Shown here: piece after piece, positions 1 to 11,700 of the stretch
How positions within the stretch are numbered: the stretch's first letter is position 1
Layout: each line of letters starts with the position of its first letter
DNA from: Liolophura sinensis
Lineage: Eukaryota; Mollusca; Polyplacophora; Chitonida; Chitonidae
DNA: 64,000 nucleotides
NCBI RefSeq assembly: GCF_032854445.1
Contig: NC_088302.1
Location: 11,591,338-11,655,337, forward strand
Reading direction: 5' to 3'
Position numbers and translations under genes: made by a program
The notes under the pieces: model-generated
What the model was told of the DNA's origin: nothing
The model's database searches: none
Seen by the model: only the letters and a program-made list of their open reading frames with translations

Positions 1-50
1 AACTCACAAATGGGTGTTTAACCCCACTGCTCTACCAATCTAGCCATATA
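1..50 (-). repeat. tRNA-like head fragment (SINE or tRNA-related)
   Basis: Read on the minus strand, this stretch has an A-box-like TGGCTAGATTGG followed by TAGAGC, as in tRNA D-arms. The window edge cuts it before a B-box can be judged. It could be a tRNA gene or, more likely given the rest of the window, a tRNA-derived SINE head. Confidence 0.3.
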
Positions 51-563
51 TTCAGATAGGAACAGCTCGGTTGTTGGAGTCTGGGAATATGAAGTGAATG
101 ATTTTTCACAAATAATGAGGAAATATTTTTTGTGAGATGTAACAGAGCTACCGAGTGAAAGAGGAGTGTCCTGTCCCATTATACATCCTGTAATATAACA
201 GAGATACATGGTAGCACTGATACAAATAACTGATTTCATTTTCATGTGAGATTCCAGATATAACCATTGTGATACAGTGCTTTAAAAATAGATTAAATTT
301 GTTTTTAACATTGAGCATAGTTTACACTAGCTCCATGTTTCCGTTCTACACACGGCGGTTGCGTAACTTTGTGGCGGACGCAATCCACGGACCGTGACAT
401 TTACGCATGCACAAATTTCGAACGCTTTTCAGGTGTACTCTTTCTATAAATGAAGACTATAGCATATGATCAGTGAGTACGTTTTAATGTGATTCAACGA
501 TCCAAGTTCGGCGCATCTTTAGTCTAACTGAGGCTAACGCAAAGGTCACTCGTACATTTCCAG

Positions 564-1751
564 ATGACGTAGACGCCATGTACAAAATGTGTGCGTACGA
601 TTACGCCATGGCCGTGCCGTCGCCATGGTGTGCCGTGTTCACGAACTCTGACCTCCAGCTTTTGGAACTGAAGGAAGATGTGATCAGCGCTGAGATGTAC
701 GGTTACGAGGACGAGATCAACAAGAAGGAAACCTGCGTACTCATGAAGGACTTTGTGGATAGAATGTAAGTATTAGCGCTTTCTCTATTAAGGAGGATAT
801 TTGCCGATATTTATTTGTCTGTCTGTTACTCTGTTCGTCAGCATCTTCATCAAGGCTTTTGCATCACAGGCTTTAACTATGGGCTAAGGACAGCTATTCT
901 AAATTTTGGTGGTGATCCGGAACACGGATTCTGGAAGTTTTGAAACGATTCTTCACAATTAACCAGTAAGAAGAAACGCAGAGTATTGTCTCCGTGTCTG
1001 TATTATGGGAATCTTCCCATTAGCTGTGCCGGAGGTTTACACTGACTTGTTTTACAACCAAAAATCTAAATGCCCAGTTATAATTTGAGCCATTAGTCTT
1101 TTTTTGTATCAGTATATTTGAACGATAACTTTCTCATTTACATCTAAGATTTCTTATTCTCAAAGACCTATTTTTTTCAAAGTTTTCACTGAAATGGCTT
1201 TATAGCTTGCCATGTGGCTGTTCCACAGTCATATTCAGCCAGACTCTCAGACCAGATGGTAATCTCATTTGGCACCTCTTTTCTCCAGGAATGACCGACA
1301 AAGACAGGCCAACCTGATGCCCGCAGTCGTTGCCTACTTCGCCAAATCAGAAACCATTCTGCCATTTTTTACTAGCCTTGGACTGTTTGAGGACGAAGAA
1401 GATATTGAAATCGATGATGATAACTTGGCCTCGCTGGCCAACAGGAAATGGCGGACGAGTTTAATCAACCCTTTCATGTCAAACATCGCTGTGACGATGT
1501 ACACGTGTCAGGTGGCAGGCGGTGCACCCACCTACAGCGTTAAGGTAGCCGTCAATGAGGTTCCTGTCACCCTGCCCAAGTGCGATGCCACTTTCTGTTC
1601 AATGGACAATCTCATGGAAATGATAGAAGATTTTGCGGAAGAATGCAGTTTTGAAGAAATCTGTGACGGCGTCTCGGCCACTTCAGCCAGCGTGTCGTTC
1701 CTCGCGCTAATGGCTCTCATCAGTACTCTCTACGCATGTCTGTTCTCCTAA
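564..1751 (+). CDS. MINPP1-like histidine phosphatase, 3'-terminal two exons (5' partial)
   Basis: Multiple inositol polyphosphate phosphatases remove phosphates from inositol polyphosphates in the secretory pathway or at the cell surface. Two exons are seen, 564-765 and 1289-1751, joined AT|G across a GTAAGT donor and a CTCCAG acceptor. The first encodes the family block DAMYKMCAYD...SPWCAVF; the second encodes the C-terminal lobe (LMPAVVAYF...TILPF, KWRTSLINPF). At the position of the family HAE proton-donor motif this protein reads KSE, so the histidine is lost and the glutamate kept. The last about 22 residues are hydrophobic after a small-residue stretch, which suggests a GPI-anchor signal rather than the vertebrate ER-retention tail. 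The RHGxRxP exon must lie upstream of the window. It is convergent with its paralogue at 4035. Confidence 0.85.
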
Positions 1752-3570
1752 CTTCCTCCGTGGTGGCGAGGAAAGTGGATGAATTCATTAAAACTCTTCG
1801 TCTGATTTAGAAAAAAACTCTTGAAAAGTTGTTTATGATGCAAAGATTTCAGATACAAAAGTGTAAATTATTTTTTAAATATTATTACAGACAGGTCTTT
1901 TTCGTAAGCTACCATTAATGGTTTTTAAACAAAGAAAAGTACAAGAAGTTGTCGTCGTCTTGTAATACGAATTAACCCATGGAATATTTCGTAATTATGT
2001 GTGACGAGTTTGTGGATGTTAATGTAACATATGTGGAAAATATTAATTTAATTAAGAAAAAATGTCGCAAGTGTGATTTATAGTGAAATCAAAGTGTGTT
2101 GTTCACTTAACCTGACGAATCCGTCGTAATGTCGCTCGTCACTTGGCTGTAACATGGTTACAGTGTTGACAACCTAGACAAAACAGTTCCGGATAGATAA
2201 TCAGAAGTATATAATTATCAGATGTAATTATGATTAAAAAGCCTAGCAGTAGTGTGTAGTGTGATAGTTTCTCTAGCGAATAGACGTCGTCTTATATATA
2301 AAGGGTGGAAATTATATAGGTATATATGTTTACTTAACTATAGATGAAATTATAGAATGTATAACTGTCTATCGAAGTCATTGGTATTGAAATATTCCTT
2401 GTTAAAATTACTGTATATCTATCTCACTGGTAAATTACTGAGATAACACAAGGTCCGGCTGGTGTAGGGTCTGACAGATAGTTATTCTTTCGAAACGGGA
2501 GCAAACTTACTCGAAAAATGTGTACATAGGCCAAATCTCGTGTTCTGTGTGATTTTTTAAGCGCAGCGCATGCGCTCTATGGGAAGTACAGATGTGTTTG
2601 CTTTCCATAGCCGTGAATGCATCGTTTTCTTTAATTGTTCATTCATTATTTATGTCTATACATAATGAAATTCAGCATTTTCTCGTAACTACGAAGGGCG
2701 TCATGCCTTATCTGTAAAAAAAATTGATATCTAGTTCTTTAAATGTAAAGTCCATTGTTTAAAAATAATTAATCCATCTGTTTTAACTTCCGTAACAATC
2801 GTTTATGAGAGAACACACCAGTTGATACGAAACAATGGCTGCTAGCTGTTTTCCCAAGTTCAAAGCTATCAGCATGACGACCTTATGAGCCACGGCCCTA
2901 AACATCAGTTTTGTTTCCTAAGAACTGTGAAAATAATTATGTATGAGTCTCGTCGTTAAATTTAAAAAAAAAAAATAAAAGAACTTTTCTGTCAACAGTT
3001 GGATTTACAGTTTATTTTCGTTTCATTGCACTGGCGCGAAATTACGCCACAGTAATTTATATGATGTTTTCCGCTAGTCTTTTCCCCCTTGTGGACAAAG
3101 TTGACATTAACTACGTGACCTACAAACAGTTTTGTTCGCTCTCTTCTTGAAAACGATTTTCAAGGTATGTTTGAAATTGATAAGAATATGGCGGGAAAGT
3201 GTACATTTTAGAGTTGGTGAGGTCTAAACTGGGAGGCCTAAAATGACTTCCGGTATCTTCAGCCAACTCTTAATTGATGGCAGTCGGCATTTTCTCGCAA
3301 ATGAAATAACGTTTGGCTTCAAAGCGTCTGGCGGAAGTTATTGAAACAGCGAAATCAGTTGAATTCAGAAAAAATCCCTGTCCAGTCTTGCAGTAAGGAA
3401 GGCCAATACACATGTCGACTGTTAACAGCTTACATTTACTTGTACAAGCTCAGAAAAAAATGAATCTATTATAATGAAGCAAAGATGTGACTTTGTGAAC
3501 ATACCTTCCTGGCATATATTCCGGTTTGTTCCGTTTATTTGATATTACTCGAGTTAATAACTCATCTTCA
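1752..3570. other. 3' flank/3' UTR of the plus-strand MINPP1-like gene; no other gene seen
   Basis: AT-rich sequence without a credible coding exon. A possible polyadenylation hexamer AATAAA lies at 2974-2979 in an A-rich stretch, which would give a UTR of about 1.2 kb. It is not decisive, because AT-rich DNA yields such hexamers by chance. Confidence 0.35.
3534..3539 (-). terminator. possible polyadenylation signal of the minus-strand MINPP1-like gene
   Basis: TTTATT on the plus strand reads AATAAA on the minus strand, about 500 bases after the stop codon at 4035. Its position is plausible but there is no other support. Confidence 0.25.
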
Positions 3571-3572
3571 GG

Positions 3573-3750
3573 ATTGGGAAATCTAGGTTAGTAGGGAAAT
3601 GCAGCTTGAGTTGGGAAATCAGTGGAGTTCGGGTTGGGAAATCAGTATAGCTCGGGTTGAGAAATCAGTGGAGCTCGGGTTGGGAAATCAGTGGAGCTCG
3701 GGTCGGGAAATCAGTGGAGCTCGGGTTGGGAGATGTAGTTCAGTTGGGAA
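3573..3750. repeat. 23-bp minisatellite between the convergent MINPP1-like genes
   Basis: About seven imperfect copies of a 23-bp unit (GGGAAATCAGTGGAGCTCGG plus GTT) lie between the 3' ends of the two paralogues. The open frame across it is a by-product of the repeat. Confidence 0.85.
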
Positions 3751-4034
3751 AATACAGCCGATAGCCCATGATTATACACAGGATTATACTACCAGGCTAA
3801 TCTAAGAATATAATTTCATACTATACCTCCTTAAACGGTTGTTCTGAAATTTCATGACGAAAAATACAGGCTGAAAAAGGCTCCTTACGAACAAACATCA
3901 ATCCATTCAAGATGAATAATGAAGGGTTCTATACCACCCACCACTCACAAACATCGAAGATATACAAGGTTTAGCCTATCACACTATTCAACAGGCCACA
4001 GTAACCTGTAATTTTACACATACCAATTACTGAT

Positions 4035-7000
4035 TCAAATGACACAGCCAAGAATGATCGCAAATATGACGAGGTAGTTAACGCGACTGATATTTACGCC
4101 ACTGTTTTCACAAACAGCGTTAAAATCACAACTGTCAGCTGTTTCACCCACAGTGCTCATCACGGTATCCCAGTCATGGCTGGAAGACAGCCTCTCGTTG
4201 ATGAAGGTGAGCAACTCGAATTTTGAGTCTGTCCGCTCGTTGACGACAAGAGCGACATGCGCAGAGTAAGGATCCTTTAATGACAGCCGCCACTTCCGCT
4301 GATCTTGTTCCGCCATATTGCTGCTCCGCAAAGCATCCTGGCCATCGAATACTCCAAGCTGAGCCAGGAAGGAATTTATCACAGGACTGTGTGTAAATCT
4401 GAACACGCCCGCAGGATAGTTACCTGGTGATTCCTTTGACGGCATTCTGGCAATGAAAAGATTAAATGAGACAATTTCAGAGTGAGACATACTGTTATTT
4501 AGTCATGAGCCATAAAATGAACAAATGCCCAAACCGAGTTGATGTATATTTTTGAGGTAAATAGTTCTGAATGTGAAGAAAAAATAGAAAAAAAAAAACA
4601 GGCATCATGAGATTTCAGTGTCTTAGACGTACTTCAAAAGCCTTTATTTACAATGTAGATTTTAATCTGCTTCCAGTATCTTCCCTTGCTTCCCTTGTTT
4701 GTGTACCTATTTATAGTGCTACCTAACTAGAACGTCATGCTGAAGACAACAGGAGTGGTGTTCAGTCATGCTCACATGTCCTTGAGGCAATGTGTGCAGT
4801 TCTTACCTGAGGTACTTGGCAACATCTTTCAGTAAGTCACACGATTGGTCAGTATTGATTTGATACGCAGGACCCTCGAGGTAATAGTTCCGGAGATCTT
4901 CCAGGTACTCCATGGTAACCAAATTCTGGCGGGAAAACACAGCACACCAGGGGGAGTCGTCATACACCACGTGATCAAATACACACATCTTATACATGGC
5001 GTCGATGTGATCTGGGATTAGAAATAACGATTTATAAAAAACAGAACCAAAATTCGTTGTAAGTCAAATGTAAGGGAATACTCGATTTCTCCGTTTAAAT
5101 TATATCTTGATTTTCTCAAATAGCCTGTTATTCAACTGGGGGGTTAGCAAACCAGCGCGGCGCAATGACCCAGGAACCTCTCACCAATGCGGTCCGTGTG
5201 AGCTCAAGCCCAGCTCATGCTGGCTCCCTCTTCGGCCGTACGTGGGAAGGTCTGCAGCAACCTGCGGACAGTCGCGGGTTTCTCGGCTTCCTCCCACCAT
5301 AATGTAGGCTGCCGTAGTATAAGTGAAATATTCTTGAGAACGGCGTAAAACACTGATGAGATAAATAAATATTATTCAACTGTCACATATTTGCAACGCT
5401 CCCTGGAATGCAAAGCTATAGTGTCGTGCAATTACGAATTATACGCATCATCGATAGGTATTAACATCTGCACTGCCTTCAAGATAATTACTTAAAACAA
5501 ATCATCTTTTACTATCCAAAGGTTTCTTCAAAAAGCAATTCCAAAAACAGCTTTTTATCAAAGCAACCACCACTTTTCAGTAGGCTACGTGGCAACTAGA
5601 AAACGGCATTTTCAACTGCAGATCCACAAGGAACGTTCAGCTAAGTTTGTCATCTATTTTCTGTATGAATAAATTCTTAACGTTACATCTTAACGTGACA
5701 GTATATATTATATCTAACAATTTGTGCCATTCGGCGAGAAACACTATCACTGGTGCCAAAGCGATCTCTCTTAAAGCCTATACACGAAGTGTTCTTGAGG
5801 TCGGCGTAAAACACTAATGAAGTAAATGTATAAACTGATGCTTTCATTTTATGGCCATCTTTAAGAGATGAAGTAGGAATGAATACTTTGAGCCATCCAC
5901 GTTGAGCACAAAACAAAACACTGAATCTGCTCAACCGGATATATATGGACGGGTACTTTGTGTTGAACATTGCTAATGACTCAAAGGTGAAGCTATATCT
6001 ATGTGTCGATGGTCAGTAATTCCGAGAAGAAATGTTTATTTATGCGGACAACGACCGTGTCTGCAAACCAAGGAATCATTTGTTTGTGGAAGCCGATAGA
6101 GGACATCTCGCTACCTCGATCTGTACAAGCGAGGTAACGAAGTGAGGCAGCGAAGTGAGTCATCTCGCTGTCTCGCTGCCTCGCTTCGCTACCTCGCTGA
6201 ATAACATCGCTACCTCGCTGCCTCGCTGCCTCGCTCTGTATTGGAAAGGTTGAGGTAGCGAGATATCCTCTATCGGGTTCATATTTGTTAATGTAAAAAG
6301 ATGCGAAATCTAACTTACCGAAGGTCAAACTTCCTTTGGCAAATCCCAGAAAGGTTTCTATGGCGGGAATGGTAACCTGGTTTATGTGACCTTGGATAAA
6401 CTTTGTCCTCTCTGGCATTGGATTCTTTCGTGTCTGTACAACACCATGGAAACGTTATATTGGTAACGGTAAACCATTTTAGTGAAAAATAAATGAGAAT
6501 TCAGACGAGAAATGTAGAGTATAAAGGAATACAGCACAGAGAATAAATCAAGGGTAGCGATGACAGCGTGTTAGAGGGAAGGATATGTGACGAGAAAAAA
6601 ATCAGAAAAAGATGCAATAAGAACCGTTGAATAATTTCTCACCTGAGAAGCTTTGTGGCAATTTTTGTAAAACTGGAGTAAGGAATCTTGACCTTTAGGG
6701 TTATGGGAAACTTCAACTTCTGTAATATAAGGGATAGTAAAGTGAACAGATATAGAAGACCACAGCATGTAATTGGAAAATGGTTACACGTAACCGGTCA
6801 AATACGGTCTCTTGTCAGTTTACCTTATATATCATGAACAATAACTTTTAACAATTAGGCACACATTTCAGGTGATGACTGAAATCCCTTTTCCGGTAGT
6901 AAGAAACTTTTGCATCAGCGAGAACAGATAGGCCTATAGTACGCATCTTAAAACCCTACTTGTAACCATCTCTTATAACTAACATATGAAAAGATAAAGT

Positions 7001-8773
7001 AAGCTGCTAAATCATATGTATCATGCTGGGTTGGGATAAATAATATTTTCAGTTGTTTCGACTATCATATGTGACAAAAGCAGTTGGTCTATTGTTTCAT
7101 ACCGTACCTTCGTTTCCAAATAAACCATTTGCAAAAGCTTTAGCACTTAAAATATTTCTCTCCATGTAGCTAGACTGGAAAAGAAACTTGTCCTTATCGT
7201 ATGGTGCCTTCAGAAGATCAGGGAATAGATTCTGGTACTTCCGGGCTGAAACAACAACAACAACAGAAATCATACATTCTCCTACCTTTTCAAATTGCAG
7301 AAATTTTGCACAAAACAAATATGATGTACAAAATGATTCCAACTAAAGGAAAGCTGCATGTTTGTAGTTTTCTATATTTCTAGAATGCAGCAAAACTCCT
7401 TAAACAGAATCTACTATTTGGTAAAAAATCCATCAGAGCAAATCCAGTTGAATTTTTGCTATTTTCGAACAACCCAATTATTTACATTTACGGATGTGAA
7501 TATCCCAGGCCTACATAAATGGCTGCATGCACTCAGAAGACCGAAAGTAAAAGTAGTCTTAAAATTAAGTGCTTCTTCGGTCAGGACAGAGTCTGTTTCA
7601 GTCAAGTACCGGGAGGCCTCGTGTCAGAAAGCCTATATTATGTACAGTTATTGTTTCGGTGAAAATGTCGACAGCAGTGAACTGTTAAAACAATGTTGAA
7701 AGCGATGTTAAATTCAAGCAAGTAAACAGACGAAAAGGCAAGCCAATTTTGAACGCAACTTATTCTAGAGCCTAGAACTAAATATACCAACCGATCTCCT
7801 TCATTTCACGGACTCCAAACTGAGCCAGATCGTCTACATCCTCTTGTCGTATCCTCTGTTTCCATGACAACAGGTTCGACAAGTCTTCTGGGCACAACGA
7901 GGAGTTGCCTATGTGGTATCAAATAATCTATAAATATTAAAAAGCTGACATGATAAGACATTCACTGATTCAGAATAATCTATTATAAGGTTATTCAGGT
8001 TTGCGACAATTTTATGGATTAAAAATGCAATGGATGTCAAGACATACAGGACAGACAAAAGAAGTAGGCCTACACCACGTTATATCCGCCAAATTGTCCG
8101 AAAAATGTACCAGAATCAGGAAGTGAAGGTGAGGAAATCAGATAAACAGCGAGGCGAACACAGTTCATATACTTTATACTCTCAGGTACCCTTTTCAAAT
8201 TACACATTCCTTAGTCATAAACCGGTCGAGATTCAGATTACGGATCCTCTAAAACTATACGGTCTTGCAGTCACGATCCTTTGTCCCCCCGGGGGAAGAG
8301 ACAACACTTTGAAAGCATACTTTACATCAGGTTTGTATACAGTATACTGCGCAAGACCTAAAATTACCATGATCAAGTTATTCTTTTTGTCCGAATCTGA
8401 GAGTTCTATATTGCTCTTCTAAACGTGTTTTGAAGTTTGTTTGGAAGGCAGGATGATATCCCAATTGAAACTTTCTAGTTTCAATACCAGAAGTGATATT
8501 TTGTGACCATTATTGCCTCTAAAAATGCACTTTTTTGGTCGAATTTTTATGGAAAATAAGGCATATATTTTGTACAAATCTGATTAAAGGGATGTTTCGA
8601 CTTAAACTTAATATAGCCCATTATACTAAACACACCTGAGTCGCTGCTGTTTTTAATCCGCCCTTGTAATTCTGACAGGTACTTGACCATGTTGTTGTAA
8701 TCTGTTGCGGAAGGAAATCTGGACCCATGTCGGATCAGAAGGTAGAACAACCGAGGTTGGTTAGAATACCCCC
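4035..8773 (-). CDS. MINPP1-like gene body: exons 2-8
   Basis: This compact cluster carries the whole catalytic domain. Exon 2 holds RHGSRFP. Exons 3 and 4 hold the helical cap, including the stretch [14 protein letters not shown], equivalent to the family SS..R...SA.AF block. The small exon 5 (77 nt) holds [16 protein letters not shown]. Exon 6 ends in the residues that join to [10 protein letters not shown] in exon 7. Exon 8 has the altered HSP motif and the C-terminal hydrophobic tail. The introns contain a SINE (5139-5370) and a fold-back element (6093-6276). Confidence 0.85.
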
Positions 8774-11700
8774 CTGTAAAAAATGGCAGGATTTGTAAAG
8801 CCACACATCACGAAAGTACTCTCAGTATACTGTCAAAAAAGTGATGCCAGAATGTACTACAGTAGATTGTTCTGTTAAATACAACACACATATTCTATTA
8901 AGATTCCATAAAAGTAACAGAATATTATGTTATGGTTACAGAATACATTCTAGTATCACCCAGACAACAGACTTTCTCTCAAAATTAACAAATTATTATT
9001 TTTTTTAGTATACTTCACACATATATATGCTCGCACTAGTACACACCCTGCCACTAAATGGGCCCCAACTTATAGAATTCAAGACTTGGTCTGATGAATT
9101 AATTAGAATCGATGTTATGGTGAATTTAGGCTCAAATTTCACGCACATGAAAAGCACAATAGCACAAGGGGGATGTTCCACCATCAATGCATGCATGGTA
9201 CGCACCTTAATTTTACAGAATTCGTGACACTCTCTTATGAATATTTGAATCTAATTGGGGTAAATGATAAGGGTGGTATCTCAAAAAGTAGTGTATACGT
9301 ATTCCATTTATTTATTTATTTGATTGGTGTTTTACGCTGTATTCAAGAATATTTCACTTATATGACGGCGGCCAGCAATGTGGTAGGAGGAAACCGAGCA
9401 GAGGCCGCGGGAAACCCACTGGCTCTACCCGGTTTCTTCCCACCGTAATGCTGACCGCCGTCGTATAAATGTTAGTATAAATATTCTTGAATACAGCGTA
9501 AAACCAGTCGAATTAATAAATGAATATCTGTCAACAGGAAAGTTCCCGGTTAAACTAGCTTAATTCCGACCTGTTAGTTATCTGTACGGTTTCATACTGT
9601 GCTATTTATTGTGTACATGGTGCATCTAATTTACCCATAATGAGAATGGACTGATTCACTTGGCTTGAGTCGGGGAAACGGTGAACGGTAAACGCGACGT
9701 TAACTTAGTAGATATTTCGCAACATGTTTATAATTGGCCAGGCTATTTTGACATTTGCGTATATGGGCGACCCACGTCTCTCAAATACCACAAGTAGGCC
9801 AGCACTCACATGGTTTCATTACGTATTTATGAGAAATAGTATCATCTTTCATCCCTTTGCTTTAAGAGCACCGGTAGGCCTACGTAGCTATTTCCGGTGT
9901 TACACAAGCCTACATTCCACTTCCAAAATGTGGCATGAGTCAGTTTTCGCGCGCTTTGTTTTAGTTTCGGTTTGGAATCCAGCTTGTCAGCATACGGTAG
10001 CTTACAAATACATGTAACAGCGGTGAGCGAGTGCAGTTTATATGAACGTATGAACCTTACACGGTAGCATTTTGAAACAGTAGGCTTGTGACAGAGCTTG
10101 ACAAGAGAGTATAACTGCACACCCCACGTACATGTAGTTGTACATAACTGGTCATCTAGCTGGGTAAGTACTCCACAGCCCAGGCAAATACTACGGTTAA
10201 TTCACGATGAGCTTTTGAGTCTAAAAAAGGACAGATACAACGTACTCGAACGAGAAAGCGTGCTTGTTTGGATTTCGTGTGTTAATCTGTAGCCCTCAGT
10301 GATCTGCACGGATATCACATGGCTGGATCAGTCGTTACAACTTGTATTCTTGAAATTCGCATGATGTTTGCTTTGTAGTCATCAGTACCGGTATAGCTTG
10401 TTGGGATATTACATGGTTTGATTTGTAGGAGTACAAGTTACATGCTTGGATTTCACACGATTTATTTGTTTGATTGGTGTTTTACGCCGTACTCAAGAAT
10501 ATTTCACTTATACGACGGCGGCCAGCATGATGGTGGGAGGAAACCGGGCACAGCCCGGAGGAAACCCACGACCACCCGGAGGTTGCTGTCAGACCTTCCC
10601 ACTTACGGCCGGAGAGGAAGCCAGCATGAGGTGGACTGAACTCTCAGCGACCGCATTGGTGAGAGGCTTCTGGCGCTAACCAACTGAGCCACGGAGGCTC
10701 CGATTTCACATGATATGATTTGTAATCATCAGTGTGGCTTGCTTGAATATCACATGGTTTGATTTGTAGTCATCAGCATAGCTTTCTTGGATATCACATG
10801 GGTTGATCTATAGTAATTACAAGTTGGATGCTTGGATTTCACATGGTATGATTTGTAATCATCAATGTAGCTTGCTTGGATATCACATGATTTGATTTGT
10901 AGAAGTTACAAGCTATTTGCCTGGATTTCACATGATATGATTTGTAATCATCAGTGCAGCTTGCTTGGATATCACATGGTTTGATTTGTAGAAGTTACAA
11001 GCTATTTGCTTGGATTTCACATGATATGATTTGTAGTCATCAGTATGGCTCACTTGGACTTTGAGTGATATGATTAATGCATACAGACTGCCAGCTTGGA
11101 TTTCGAATGGCACAGTCACTAGCTATAACTTACTCGCTTGGATTTGTAAAGATATGATTTGGTGTCACAAGTTTCTTACTTGGATTTTACGTGATGTAAT
11201 TAGTTGCACTTTGCTGATTAGAATGATATGATTTGTGGGTTCTTGCTTTATTAATTACATGGTTACTCAGTGATAGGACACGCAAATATATGGTGTCAAT
11301 AAGCCTCACTTTGGGCTCGCCCGAACCCAATATAAATACATATATTTGCCTATCCTATCATTGAACTTATCATAACCATGTAAGAATTTTTATCCTGCAA
11401 AGACCCATCAGTTCATTACAGAAGGCTGATGCTTTAGTGATGGGACCATTACATTCACAGCCCAACCAAGGGAGATAACCTACTCAGCAGACACGTCGTC
11501 TGCAGGATTGGAGAATACGTCTGTATCCCACGTGACCATTGTTGTCCAGTAAAAAGCGGAGTATTTTGTCTGATGCGGGATAACAAAGGATACATTAAAC
11601 GTTTGGTTTCTATTTCTTAATACGGAGTATAAAACGTGGGCTAACATTCAGAAGTACAGAAAAAAGATCTTTAACTTTCTTCTTTGGGCGTAAAATGGAT

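Noticed and set aside
8030-8422. 130-residue plus-strand open frame in the MINPP1-like intron.
   Set aside because: No recognisable domain, and its end runs into a dispersed repeat.
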